In this document: positions 1-6,423 of the stretch, piece by piece
Layout: every line of letters starts with the position of its first letter
Numbering within the stretch: the first letter of the stretch is position 1
Assembly (NCBI GenBank): GCA_937989795.1
Contig: CALKBB010000142.1
Coordinates: forward strand, 1-33,838
From: an uncultured Collinsella sp.
GTDB taxonomy: Bacteria; Actinomycetota; Coriobacteriia; Coriobacteriales; Coriobacteriaceae
Reading direction: 5' to 3'
DNA: 33,838 nt
Notes under the pieces: model-generated
The model's input: the letters and a program-made list of their open reading frames with translations, nothing else
Databases searched by the model: none
What the model was told of the DNA's origin: nothing
Program-made: the position numbers and the translations under genes

Positions 1-2
1 CG

Positions 3-401
3 CTGCGCTCCCTTTCCATCCAAACTGGTTCGTTTGAGGCTGCGGCTATTAGCCGCGGTATCGACAGCGGTCGTGCCGAGCGCCCGATTGCCCATGACCT
101 GTTGCTCGACACACTCGATGCCCTGGATGCAAAACTCGAGCGTATCGAGATCGTCCGTGCCGAGCCTCCCGTGTTCTACGCGACAGTCGTCGTTTTGGCC
201 GACGGCAGCGAGCATAGGATCGATGCGCGCCCGAGCGACGCCATCGCTCTCGCCGTGCGCAGCAATGCTCCCATGTTTGTGGAGGATGACATCATGAACC
301 GTCTGGGGACCGTATCTCCGGTTGCCGAGGAAGTCGATGACGAGCAGGAATTTGAGAAGTTCGACGAGTTCGTCCATACGCTCTCGCCCGATGATTTTTA
401 A
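3..401 (+). CDS. Bifunctional nuclease (BFN/DUF151) domain protein, 3' part
   Basis: The reading frame is open from the left edge, so the true start lies outside the window; 132 residues are visible. They hold most of a BFN domain: a segment reading SIQTGSFEAAAISRGI, then RPIAHDLLLDTLDAL, then FYATVVVL, then the hallmark DARPSDAIALAVRSNAP, then an acidic tail. Family members have been described as nucleases active on DNA and RNA, or as regulators in plants and mycobacteria; the bacterial role is mostly unproven. An internal TTG at 102 is not a good start because the domain clearly begins upstream. The stop codon at 399-401 touches the ATG of the next gene, so the two are probably co-transcribed. 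Family assignment is firm; biological role is open. Confidence 0.88.
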   Translation: MRSLSIQTGSFEAAAISRGIDSGRAERPIAHDLLLDTLDALDAKLERIEIVRAEPPVFYATVVVLADGSEHRIDARPSDAIALAVRSNAPMFVEDDIMNRLGTVSPVAEEVDDEQEFEKFDEFVHTLSPDDF

Positions 402-791
402 ATGACGGGTCGCTATGAGACGGAGTGTACGCTGATGGAGCGTGGCGTCTCGGCCGAGGTCGCCGCCATTGCCCGCGAGGCCCAGATGCGCTCGGAGGCG
501 TCCGAGGCCGCACGCATCGCCTATGTGACGCAGGCCCGTACGCTTCGCGAGCGCCGTGCCTCCTTTATCAAGATGGTTGCCGTCTCCGCACTTGTCGCGG
601 CAATCTCATCGCGCCTTCGTGGTACAGTTGGTGCGCTTGGGTTTTCGATTTCGACGGGCTTGGTCATCTGGGGCGTGGTCGATGCCGTGATGCTGACTAA
701 CCAGATCAAGGTACTCGACAAGCGCGCGGCCGATATGATGCGCGCCCGCGACGCCGCCGCCAAGATCGCTGCCGAGGCACAAGAGATGTAA
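402..791 (+). CDS. Small unknown protein with two hydrophobic segments
   Basis: I do not recognise this 129-residue protein. Its start codon directly follows the stop of the BFN-domain gene (zero-base spacing), which suggests translational coupling. The N-terminal 50 residues are helical and charged (Ala/Glu/Arg-rich). Residues about 56-72 and 75-99 are hydrophobic and could form a membrane hairpin. The C-terminus is again charged and helix-forming (KRAADMMRARDAAAKIAAEAQEM). An alternative ATG at 435 (MERGVSAEV) follows a GACGGAG stretch and would give a 118-residue product; the exact start is uncertain. The coding bias, the operon position and the continuous frame argue that it is a real gene. 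Confidence 0.7.
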   Translation: MTGRYETECTLMERGVSAEVAAIAREAQMRSEASEAARIAYVTQARTLRERRASFIKMVAVSALVAAISSRLRGTVGALGFSISTGLVIWGVVDAVMLTNQIKVLDKRAADMMRARDAAAKIAAEAQEM

Positions 792-821
792 CGACGCCGG
801 ACTCGATGGGAAGGTCTAAAG

Positions 822-1271
822 ATGGCACAGGATATGCAGGACGCCGGAAACGTCTCCGCCGAGCTCGACGCCATGGTGTGCGACCTCATCGGGGCATTTT
901 TAGACGACCTGGCCGCTGGTGAGAACCCCGGCGTTGTCGTTGCGATCGAAGACGCCGCGTCCAACCGCTATCTGGCGGCACTCGACGAGGACGGCGAAGA
1001 GGCATGCCTCGAGGCTGCCACCAACTTTATCTCCGAGCACAAGATGGGCCTTAAGGACGAGGGCCTGGGTCGCATCGCCCGTTACGCCATCGGCTACACC
1101 GGTTGTGTCGAAATTGATGGCGGCTACCATGACGCCCTGCTTGTGAGTTTCTTTGAGACGACGCTCGAGAGCGGCTTTTCGGCATATGTACTGTACGAGG
1201 GTGTGGGCGCCGGCGATGGTTTTATGTGGAGCGACCCTGAACCTGCAGGCGAGGAAACCCCTCTTATCTAA
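822..1271 (+). CDS. Conserved-looking acidic cytoplasmic protein of unknown function
   Basis: This 149-residue protein is not recognisable to me. It starts at an ATG preceded by a GGGAAGG ribosome site about ten bases upstream. It is acidic, has no signal peptide or membrane segment, and looks like a small alpha/beta fold: an N-terminal helix (AELDAMVCDLIGAFLDDL), a strand-like GVVVAIEDA, a helix (EEACLEAATNFISEH), then alternating strands (GCVEIDGGYHDALLVSFFETTL and GFSAYVLYEGVGAG). It lies 30 nt after the upstream membrane protein on the same strand, so it may belong to the same transcript. I see no clear terminator between it and typA. Function cannot be inferred from context. Confidence 0.72.
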   Translation: MAQDMQDAGNVSAELDAMVCDLIGAFLDDLAAGENPGVVVAIEDAASNRYLAALDEDGEEACLEAATNFISEHKMGLKDEGLGRIARYAIGYTGCVEIDGGYHDALLVSFFETTLESGFSAYVLYEGVGAGDGFMWSDPEPAGEETPLI

Positions 1272-1388
1272 AATCGCTAAAATAAACGAGTTTTCGGTAA
1301 AAGGCTCAAAATTCCCGCCGAGCGTTGTGTTACTGGGCGGGTCGCATACGCGTGCCGGTTGTATATAGATAGAAGATAGGGGAACTAC

Positions 1389-3227
1389 ATGCGCGTAGAC
1401 AATCTGAGGAACATCGCCATCATCGCTCACGTCGACCACGGCAAGACGACGATGGTCGACAAGCTCCTGCGTGCCACGGACGCCTTCCGTGCCAACCAGC
1501 AGGTCGAGGACCGCGTCCTGGATTCTAACGACCAGGAGCGCGAGCGCGGCATTACGATTCTCGCCAAGAACATCTCTATCGAGTACAAGGACGTTAAGAT
1601 CAACGTCATCGACACCCCGGGCCACGCTGACTTTGGCGGCGAGGTCGAGCGCGTGCTGCGTATGGCCGACGGCGCCCTGCTACTGGTCGATGCCTTTGAG
1701 GGCCCCATGCCCCAGACCCGCTTCGTGCTGCGTCACGCCATCGACACCGGCCTCAAGATCATGATCGTCATCAACAAGATCGACCGTCCGGGCGCCAACC
1801 CCGAGAAGGCCTACAACGACTGCCTGGACCTCATGGCCGACCTGGGCGCCACCGACGACCAGCTTGAGTTTGCCATGGAGCACGTGGTCTACGCCAGCGC
1901 CATGAATGGCTTTGCCCGCCTTGACCCCAACGACGGCAACATGGACATGTATCCGCTGCTCGATATGATCATCGACGACATGCCCGCGCCCGAGGTTGAC
2001 GAGAACGCCCCGCTGGCCATGCAGTGCGTGACCATCGACCACTCCAACTTCGTTGGCCGCATCGGTATCGGTCGCGTGTACTCCGGCACCATTCACCAGG
2101 GCGATCAGATCCTGGTCGTCAAGAACGACGGTTCCAGCGCCACCGCTACCGTCAAGCAGCTCTTTACTTTCGACTACCTGGGTCGCACCGAGTGCCAGGA
2201 AGTCGGCGCCGGTGATATCGCCGCCGTCGTGGGCATCGACCGCACCGATATCGGCGATGTCTACACCGATCCCGAGAACCCCGTTGAGCTCGAACCCATC
2301 GAGATCGACCCGCCGACCCTGTCCATCGTCTTTGAGGCTTCGACCTCCCCGCTCGTCGGCCGCGACGGCGACATCGTGGGTGCCCGTCAGCTCAAGGAGC
2401 GCCTGTTCAACGAGGCCGAGAACAACGTGACCATGAAGATCGAGGAGCTCGAGGACAAGAGCGGCGTCGAGGTCTCGGGCCGCGGCATTCTGCACCTGTC
2501 CGTCCTGATGGAGTCCATGCGTCGCGAGGGCTTTGAGTTCCAGGTCGGCCGTCCCCGCGTTCTGTTTAAGAAGGACGAGAACGGCAACAAGATGGAGCCC
2601 GTCGAGCAGGCCGTCGTCGAGTGCCCGGACGAGTACTCGGGCAAGGTCGTTGAGGTCTTCGGCACCTCCGGCGGCATCATGACGAGCATGGATACCTCGG
2701 GTATCGTGACGCACCTCGAGTTTAAGATCCCGACCCGCGGCATCATGGGTCTTAAGAACCGCATCATGAACGTCACTCACGGCGAGGGCGTGTTCTACCA
2801 CACCTTCCTGGAGTACGGCCCCTATGCCGGCGAGATCGGCAACCGCCAGAACGGCGCCATGATCTCCATGACCACCGAGAAAGCCGTTGCCTACGCTCTG
2901 GGCACGCTGCAGGAGCGCGGCCAGCTGTTCGTTGAGCCGGGCACCGAGTGCTACGAGGGCATGATCGTGGGCGAGCGCAGCAAGGCAGGCGACATGGTCG
3001 TCAACATCGCCCGTACCAAGAACCTGGGCAACCAGCGCTCCTCGACCTCCGATATCTCCGTCCAGCTGGTGCCGCCCCGCACCTTCTCGCTGGAGGAGGC
3101 GCTGGAGTACATCGCCGACGACGAGCTGGTGGAGATTACTCCCAAGAACATCCGCCTGCGTAAGCGTCTGCTCAATGCCACCGACCGCAAGAAGGCCGCC
3201 GTTCGCGCCGGTCAGGTCAACAAATAA
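1389..3227 (+). CDS. typA: Ribosome-associated translational GTPase TypA/BipA
   Basis: The 612-residue protein is a full-length TypA/BipA, a translation-factor GTPase related to EF-G that binds the 70S ribosome and supports 50S assembly and stress adaptation. Visible motifs are the P-loop AHVDHGKT (residues 13-20), the switch I signature RERGITI (51-57), DTPGH (75-79) and NKID (129-132). These are followed by a domain-II beta barrel, an EF-G domain III/V-like part (SGRGILHLSVLMESMRREG) and the TypA-specific C-terminal domain with GTECYEGMIVGE and the KNIRLRKR tail. The ATG is preceded by GATAGGGGAAC. Expression appears monocistronic: a strong hairpin terminator follows directly. Nothing is missing compared with the family. 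Confidence 0.97.
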   Translation: MRVDNLRNIAIIAHVDHGKTTMVDKLLRATDAFRANQQVEDRVLDSNDQERERGITILAKNISIEYKDVKINVIDTPGHADFGGEVERVLRMADGALLLVDAFEGPMPQTRFVLRHAIDTGLKIMIVINKIDRPGANPEKAYNDCLDLMADLGATDDQLEFAMEHVVYASAMNGFARLDPNDGNMDMYPLLDMIIDDMPAPEVDENAPLAMQCVTIDHSNFVGRIGIGRVYSGTIHQGDQILVVKNDGSSATATVKQLFTFDYLGRTECQEVGAGDIAAVVGIDRTDIGDVYTDPENPVELEPIEIDPPTLSIVFEASTSPLVGRDGDIVGARQLKERLFNEAENNVTMKIEELEDKSGVEVSGRGILHLSVLMESMRREGFEFQVGRPRVLFKKDENGNKMEPVEQAVVECPDEYSGKVVEVFGTSGGIMTSMDTSGIVTHLEFKIPTRGIMGLKNRIMNVTHGEGVFYHTFLEYGPYAGEIGNRQNGAMISMTTEKAVAYALGTLQERGQLFVEPGTECYEGMIVGERSKAGDMVVNIARTKNLGNQRSSTSDISVQLVPPRTFSLEEALEYIADDELVEITPKNIRLRKRLLNATDRKKAAVRAGQVNK

Positions 3228-3254
3228 GCGCTGGGGCTTATAACCGCCAATAAG

Positions 3255-3289
3255 AAAGGGCGTCGACCGCAATGGTCGGCGCCCTTTTT
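3255..3289 (+). terminator. Rho-independent terminator of typA
   Basis: An 11-bp stem (GGGCGTCGACC at 3258-3268 pairing with GGTCGGCGCCC at 3274-3284, one G-T wobble) is flanked by three A-T pairs and followed by a run of five T. It lies 28 nt after the typA stop. Confidence 0.9.
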
Positions 3290-3297
3290 GGTGCAAT

Positions 3298-3346
3298 GGG
3301 GTCAGGTTGCTTTGCGCCACCACAAATGTGCCTGGCCCTTTTGTGG
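3298..3346. repeat. Interleaved short inverted repeats (REP-like)
   Basis: Two sets of complementary arms overlap here. GGGGTCAGG (3298-3306) pairs with CCTGGCCCT (3331-3339, two wobbles), and CCACAAA (3320-3326) pairs with TTTGTGG (3340-3346). The block sits in the convergent space between typA and the minus-strand gene ending at 3372, and no T tract follows on either strand. GGGGTCAGG-type palindromes resemble REP-like sequences associated with Y1 transposases in other bacteria; that link is a recollection, not a search result. Confidence 0.4.
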
Positions 3347-3371
3347 CAGTTGCTTTTGTGGGGGTTGACGG

Positions 3372-4517
3372 CTAGGCGGAGGGAAGGCTTGGAGTGTTTG
3401 TGGCCTGCTGCGGCTTGAGGCGGGCGTTGCGCCAGATGATCTGGATGACGTGGCCGAGCGTAAAGACGAAGGCTACGCCGCTGACAAAGCTGCCCATAAG
3501 GGGAAGTGCCGTGAGTGCGCCCGCGGCGATACCGCCCACGGCGGCCATGGCGTAGCGGTTCTGGTTGTGTCCGACCATGCGTGCGATCGCGGTGCCCGTA
3601 AATGCCTCCGAGACCAGAGCGATGCCGATCACGGCGCACATGAGAGCTCCGGCGAGCGACAGACCTGCAATCGAGATGATGAGCAACAGGACGGCGGGAA
3701 CGGCGGCCACCGTGCCCAAAAGACCGCTCATCCACAGAGGGGTAGGTCGTTGACGAAGCATGCCGGCGGCGCTGGCGGTCGCGCGCGGAAGGACGAGCTC
3801 GAGGAGGATTGCGACAAAGCAGGTAGAAAGCGCCGCGGCGACGATGCCGCCGATGGTGTCGTTAATCGTTGAGGTGTCCTCGTTCTCGGTGCGGTCGATC
3901 TTGAGGGAGCCGACCTGAGCGCCCTTGGCCCGCTCGGGGTCCTCGGAGATATGGGCGTTCACCGAGCCGGTGATGTGAGCGTTTTTGCCCAGGATGAGCT
4001 TGTCGGCCCAGACTTCGACATCACCATCGACGGTGCCGTCGATGGTTACCGTGCTGCCCGCGAGCGCTGCCGACTTGGCGGAGCCGCGCAGGGCAACCGT
4101 CTCACCCATCGCGTAAAAACAGTTGGCGGTGCTACCGGTGTTGAGCACGACATGCTGACCGGCTACCGTCACGCTGCCATCGATTGCGGTTTTGGAGATA
4201 TCGATGGTGCGCGCCGCCAGGCGAACGGCTCCGCCAACGGTGCAGTCGCGAATCGATAGGCTGTCGCCCGCCGCGATAATATCGCGGTCGATGGAGGCAT
4301 CGTCCAGGTTAAGGTTTTGGCCGGCCCAGTACAGGTCGCCCTCGGCGCCAGACGGATTTGAGTCAGCTTCGGTTGCGAGTACGTTGCCCGCGGTGTCTGT
4401 GCCGGCGAACGACGCCGTGGGAAGTACGGTCAGCGCAAGCGCAATCAGTGCGAATAGGAGGACGATGCGGGCCTGCGCTTTACGGCGCTGGGTCGACGGT
4501 GCAAGGTTGTAAGGCAT
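3372..4517 (-). CDS. Secreted/membrane protein with bactofilin-like polymer repeats and C-terminal membrane helices
   Basis: The chosen ATG (4515-4517) has an AAGGA ribosome site seven bases upstream and opens a typical signal peptide: MPYNLAPSTQRRKAQAR, then a hydrophobic stretch to about residue 35, then ASFA|GTD. The 381-residue mature region has three parts. Residues about 58-190 carry short valine/glycine-rich turns repeated every 15-20 residues (DRDIIAAGDSLSI, DGSVTVAGQHVVL, DGTVDGDVEVWADKL), the pattern of bactofilin/polymer-forming right-handed beta-helix domains. A charged linker spans 191-215. Four or five hydrophobic helices lie between about 222 and 365. The product is probably an envelope protein with an extracytoplasmic beta-helix anchored in the membrane. 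A longer frame extends to 4565, but that start lacks a ribosome site and spoils the signal peptide. Function is unknown. Confidence 0.8.
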   Translation of the reverse strand: MPYNLAPSTQRRKAQARIVLLFALIALALTVLPTASFAGTDTAGNVLATEADSNPSGAEGDLYWAGQNLNLDDASIDRDIIAAGDSLSIRDCTVGGAVRLAARTIDISKTAIDGSVTVAGQHVVLNTGSTANCFYAMGETVALRGSAKSAALAGSTVTIDGTVDGDVEVWADKLILGKNAHITGSVNAHISEDPERAKGAQVGSLKIDRTENEDTSTINDTIGGIVAAALSTCFVAILLELVLPRATASAAGMLRQRPTPLWMSGLLGTVAAVPAVLLLIISIAGLSLAGALMCAVIGIALVSEAFTGTAIARMVGHNQNRYAMAAVGGIAAGALTALPLMGSFVSGVAFVFTLGHVIQIIWRNARLKPQQATNTPSLPSA

Positions 4518-4529
4518 AGTGAATCCTTC

Positions 4530-4554
4530 GTTAGATACTCGACATGTATCTAAC
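4530..4554. promoter_or_regulatory. Perfect 9-bp palindrome upstream of the bactofilin-like gene
   Basis: GTTAGATAC (4530-4538) and GTATCTAAC (4546-4554) are exact reverse complements separated by seven bases. The palindrome ends 12 bases before the start codon at 4517, next to the AAGGA ribosome site. It could be an operator for a dimeric repressor or a hairpin in the 5' leader that masks the ribosome site. The binding protein is not identifiable from the window. Confidence 0.55.
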
Positions 4555-4586
4555 AGGGTACCCAACGCGTGGGCGCTCTAAAAGAA

Positions 4587-4609
4587 CCTCTCGGTTGCAT
4601 TTCGAGGGG
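4587..4609 (-). terminator. Possible weak terminator after the TRIC gene
   Basis: A 7-bp stem (CCTCTCG at 4587-4593 with CGAGGGG at 4603-4609, one wobble) with a nine-base loop lies just past the stop of the minus-strand TRIC gene. Read on the minus strand it is followed by TTCTTTTA. The stem is short and the T tract is broken, so it may be leaky. Confidence 0.35.
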
Positions 4610-4623
4610 TTGTGTCGTGCTGC

Positions 4624-5313
4624 CTACTTTTTACGGTGCAAAAAGCGCGCGATGTCTTCTTCGGTGGGGCTTTTGATGTCAAAGCGCAGCGAGAGCCAGC
4701 GCAGACCCATGGTCACGACAACGCATACGACCAGCGCGGCGACATTGCTCATGATGCCACCCATGACGAGGCTTACATAGCTTGCCGACCCAGCGATGGC
4801 GGCGATGGCATAAAAGTTAGTACGTTGGAAAATGCCCGGAACCACGCCCATAAAACCGTCGCGCAGCATGCCACCGCCCACGGCGGTGAAGAAGCCCATC
4901 ATGACGCATACGGCGGGTGCAAATCCGTAGACCAGTGCTTTGTCCGCGCCGGTTGCCGCATAGATGCCGACCGAGATGATATCGAGGAGGGGAATGAGTT
5001 TGTCGGGTTTGTCGACAATTGCGGGGAAGATATAGATGATGGCCGCCGTGGCGATGGAGAGCGGCAGCGCCATTGGCTGGTTGAGTATGTAGACGTTGCC
5101 CACTTGCAGCGTCATATCGCGCAAAAGACCGCCGCCCAGACCGCAGACCACCGCGAGCGCGACCGCGCCCACCAGGTCAAGCTTATGCTCGCGCGCAACC
5201 AGCACGCCCGAGATCGATGCAGTGACAACGGCGAACATCTCGAGCCAAAATGGGATAGCGACCATGGCATCCGAGGCATGTGAGGTAACGGTTACAGCGG
5301 CGACGACGGGCAA
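4624..5313 (-). CDS. TRIC/YicG (UPF0126) family membrane channel protein
   Basis: This is a polytopic protein with the internal duplication typical of the UPF0126/TRIC family: each half carries a GGGxLRD motif (GGGLLRDMTLQ and GGGMLRDGFMG) in a set of three or more hydrophobic helices, with a seventh at the C-terminus. Members act as trimeric cation channels; the E. coli relative YicG has also been described as a glycine transporter. The start is uncertain. I chose TTG at 5311-5313 because AAAGGA lies seven bases upstream, giving 229 residues. ATG at 5263-5265 gives 213 residues, closer to the usual length but without a ribosome site. The frame runs open to 5430, but those extra residues are hydrophilic and unlike the family. 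Confidence 0.85.
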   Translation of the reverse strand: MPVVAAVTVTSHASDAMVAIPFWLEMFAVVTASISGVLVAREHKLDLVGAVALAVVCGLGGGLLRDMTLQVGNVYILNQPMALPLSIATAAIIYIFPAIVDKPDKLIPLLDIISVGIYAATGADKALVYGFAPAVCVMMGFFTAVGGGMLRDGFMGVVPGIFQRTNFYAIAAIAGSASYVSLVMGGIMSNVAALVVCVVVTMGLRWLSLRFDIKSPTEEDIARFLHRKK

Positions 5314-5350
5314 GATGGGGTCCTTTGGGTTGCGGGTTTGGACAATGCCC

Positions 5351-5363
5351 GTACATAGTACAT
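5351..5363. promoter_or_regulatory. GTACAT direct repeat upstream of the TRIC gene
   Basis: GTACAT occurs twice here (5351-5356 and 5358-5363), 38 bases or more upstream of the chosen TTG start. The same hexamer or its complement recurs in both arms of the larger inverted repeat at 5434-5488, so these may be sites for one regulator. Confidence 0.3.
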
Positions 5364-5433
5364 GTTCGGCGCCGATTGCGACCCTATTGCTCGGCAAACG
5401 GTCGGGACTGGGTACGGTCATAGGTCCCAAACA

Positions 5434-5488
5434 TGTACATCAGCCTCCAAAAACGACAAATATTGACATCTTTGGAGGATGATGTACA
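5434..5488. promoter_or_regulatory. Long near-perfect inverted repeat upstream of the TRIC gene
   Basis: An 18-nt arm at 5434-5451 (TGTACATCAGCCTCCAAA) matches the reverse complement of 5471-5488 at 17 of 18 positions. The 19-nt AT-rich spacer contains a consensus -35-like TTGACA at 5463-5468 on the plus strand. I find no convincing -10 for it and no plus-strand gene downstream. The repeat could be an operator pair controlling the minus-strand TRIC gene, an RNA hairpin, or a mobile-element remnant. Confidence 0.5.
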
Positions 5489-5579
5489 CGTTCTAGATTT
5501 GGGGCTGGGATCGAAGGCGATGGGGGCGCGGGCTGAATAGGAGGGATGTCCAAATTTTGAGCGGAGCTCAAAATTTATC

Positions 5580-5655
5580 CGGTCGGCTTACGCCGACCGC
5601 GCTGCGCTAAAAACGCGCCACTGGCGCGTTTTCTTAACGCTCCGCGCCCTGCGGG
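5580..5655 (+). repeat. Possible degenerate third copy of the structured intergenic element
   Basis: The order of parts resembles the elements at 13303 and 28841: a perfect hairpin with loop TTAC, then CGCTGCGC, then a second strong hairpin (11 bp, 5610-5632) followed by TTTTC, then a GCTC...CCTGCG string (about 5639-5653). The overall sequence is shorter and diverged, so kinship is only suggested. Confidence 0.3.
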
Positions 5656-5677
5656 TTCGAATCCCTCCTCCTCCGCC
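5653..5677 (+). pseudogene. tRNA-Ser 3'-end remnant
   Basis: These 25 bases are identical to the T-arm and 3' acceptor strand of the intact tRNA-Ser(CGA) gene, which lies on the opposite strand (5743-5767), giving inverted copies 65 nt apart. The base pairing of the T stem is already broken at one position upstream (GCGGG opposite CCCTC), there is no matching 5' half, and CCA is not encoded (CCG follows). This looks like the relic of a second tRNA-Ser gene or an integration scar. Confidence 0.6.
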
Positions 5678-5701
5678 GTATTTGCTTGTAAGGGACTCAA
5701 A

Positions 5702-5731
5702 ACAAAAAAGCTCCCATTGCTGGAAGCTTTC
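5702..5731 (-). terminator. Terminator of tRNA-Ser(CGA)
   Basis: On the minus strand AAAGCTTCCA pairs with TGGGAGCTTT (one mismatch) around a GCAA loop, followed by a T-rich tail (TTTTTTGTTTT). It starts 11 nt after the CCA end of the tRNA. Confidence 0.75.
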
Positions 5732-5741
5732 TCAACCAAAA

Positions 5742-5832
5742 TGGCGGAGGAGGAGGGATTCGAACCCTCGTGACCTTATACAGGCCAAACGGTTTTCGAG
5801 ACCGCCGCATTCAACCACTCTGCCACCCCTCC
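5742..5832 (-). tRNA. tRNA-Ser, anticodon CGA
   Basis: The transcript reads from 5832 to 5742 and is 91 nt including an encoded CCA. The acceptor stem GGAGGGG pairs with CTCCTCC (one G-T), the discriminator base is G, and the anticodon stem CGGT/ACCG carries the loop CTCGAAA, giving anticodon CGA for UCG codons. A long variable arm follows (class II tRNA, as expected for serine), and the T arm is GAGGG-TTCGAAT-CCCTC. It is the second of two serine tRNA genes in tandem, each with its own terminator. Confidence 0.95.
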
Positions 5833-5841
5833 GCGTGGGGT

Positions 5842-5872
5842 AAAAACAAAGCAGGCTCTAAGGCCTGCTTTG
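5842..5872 (-). terminator. Terminator of tRNA-Ser(GGA)
   Basis: A perfect 10-bp stem, CAAAGCAGGC (5847-5856) with GCCTGCTTTG (5863-5872), is followed on the minus strand by TTTTTA. It lies between the two tRNA genes. Confidence 0.85.
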
Positions 5873-5880
5873 GAATTAAC

Positions 5881-5971
5881 TGGCGGAGAGTCAGGGATTT
5901 GAACCCTGGAGACGCTTTTGACGCCTACACGATTTCCAATCGTGCTCCTTCGGCCACTCGGACAACTCTCC
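5881..5971 (-). tRNA. tRNA-Ser, anticodon GGA
   Basis: Reads from 5971 to 5881, 91 nt with an encoded CCA. The acceptor stem GGAGAGT pairs perfectly with ACTCTCC, discriminator G. The anticodon stem CGAT/ATCG (within CACGATTGGAAATCGTG) carries loop TTGGAAA, giving anticodon GGA for UCC/UCU codons. A long variable arm (GGCGTCAAAAGCGTC) and the T arm CAGGG-TTCAAAT-CCCTG follow. It is the promoter-proximal gene of the tRNA-Ser pair. Confidence 0.95.
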
Positions 5972-5987
5972 GTTAAATGCGAAAGTC

Positions 5988-6015
5988 AGTATACACGAGG
6001 AATCGAAAAGTGCAA
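5988..6015 (-). promoter_or_regulatory. Promoter of the tRNA-Ser genes
   Basis: On the minus strand TTGCAC (6015-6010) and TATACT (5993-5988) are separated by 16 bases, placing transcription start about ten bases before the tRNA-Ser(GGA) 5' end. Confidence 0.65.
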
Positions 6016-6377
6016 ACAGAAAACTTGGCATTTTTTAAACCGCTTGCTCCGCGCCCGTATCCGGCATGTGCAAGATAAGTACTAAAAAAGCATCCTGACC
6101 AGCCAGATCACGCTCGATAACCTGTTCAAAATAGGTATTCATGAATGACGTGGCAGTGAATTTAAAAATTTTGAGGCAATCGATCGAACCGGTGGCATGC
6201 ATTTTGCGACCACAACCCTGCAATCGACGACCTGCGGTTTGGCTCAGGTTGTCCTCGCCGCGGCGTATCTTGCTATCGAATCCGTCAAGCTCTTGGTCAG
6301 CATTTGGTTGGAATACGCGTGAAGTGCCGTGTAAGCATGGACATATGTGGAGGTCATGAGGTTGTAGCTGCATATTC
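6016..6377. other. Gene-free stretch between tRNA promoter and rpsF promoter
   Basis: About 360 nt with no supported gene. A minus-strand frame of 139 codons runs through it but has no ribosome site and overlaps the rpsF promoter. One imperfect 9-bp hairpin (GACGACCTG 6226-6234 with CAGGTTGTC 6245-6253) is visible. The base composition is more AT-rich than the surrounding genes. Confidence 0.5.
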
Positions 6378-6406
6378 TTGCAGCCTGGGAGGTTGAAAGA
6401 TATTAT
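6378..6406 (+). promoter_or_regulatory. Promoter of the rpsF-ssb-rpsR-rplI operon
   Basis: TTGCAG (6378-6383) and TATTAT (6401-6406) are exactly 17 bases apart. Transcription would start near 6413, leaving a leader of about 65 nt before rpsF. Confidence 0.65.
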
Positions 6407-6423
6407 TACTAAGTCTTTTCCTG

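Larger units (their letters stand above)
5489..5741. other. Gene-free, hairpin-dense intergenic stretch
   Basis: Together with 5314-5488 this is a 428-nt gap without a protein gene. It holds three consecutive perfect hairpins: AAATTTTGAGC at 5552-5562 with 5566-5576, CGGTCGGC at 5580-5587 with 5592-5599, and AAAACGCGCCA at 5610-5620 with 5622-5632. A flanking 9-bp pair also joins AGGAGGGAT (5539-5547) with ATCCCTCCT (5661-5669). It ends with a tRNA-Ser 3'-end remnant and the terminator of the minus-strand tRNA. I see no open reading frame with a credible start. Confidence 0.6.

Noticed and set aside
1325..1370. Promoter of typA (TTGTGT and TATATA)
   Set aside because: The two hexamers are about 31 bases apart, too far for one promoter, and no other -35 is convincing.
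1680..3323. 547-codon minus-strand frame opposite typA
   Set aside because: It is the antisense shadow of a conserved GC-rich gene; the product is a Val/Asp/Leu/His-rich string typical of such shadows.
5463..5468. TTGACA as the -35 box of a plus-strand promoter
   Set aside because: No acceptable -10 hexamer lies 15-19 bases downstream and no plus-strand gene follows.
5434..5488. CRISPR or insertion-sequence end
   Set aside because: Only one pair of inverted arms, no repeated spacer units, no transposase and no target-site duplication seen.
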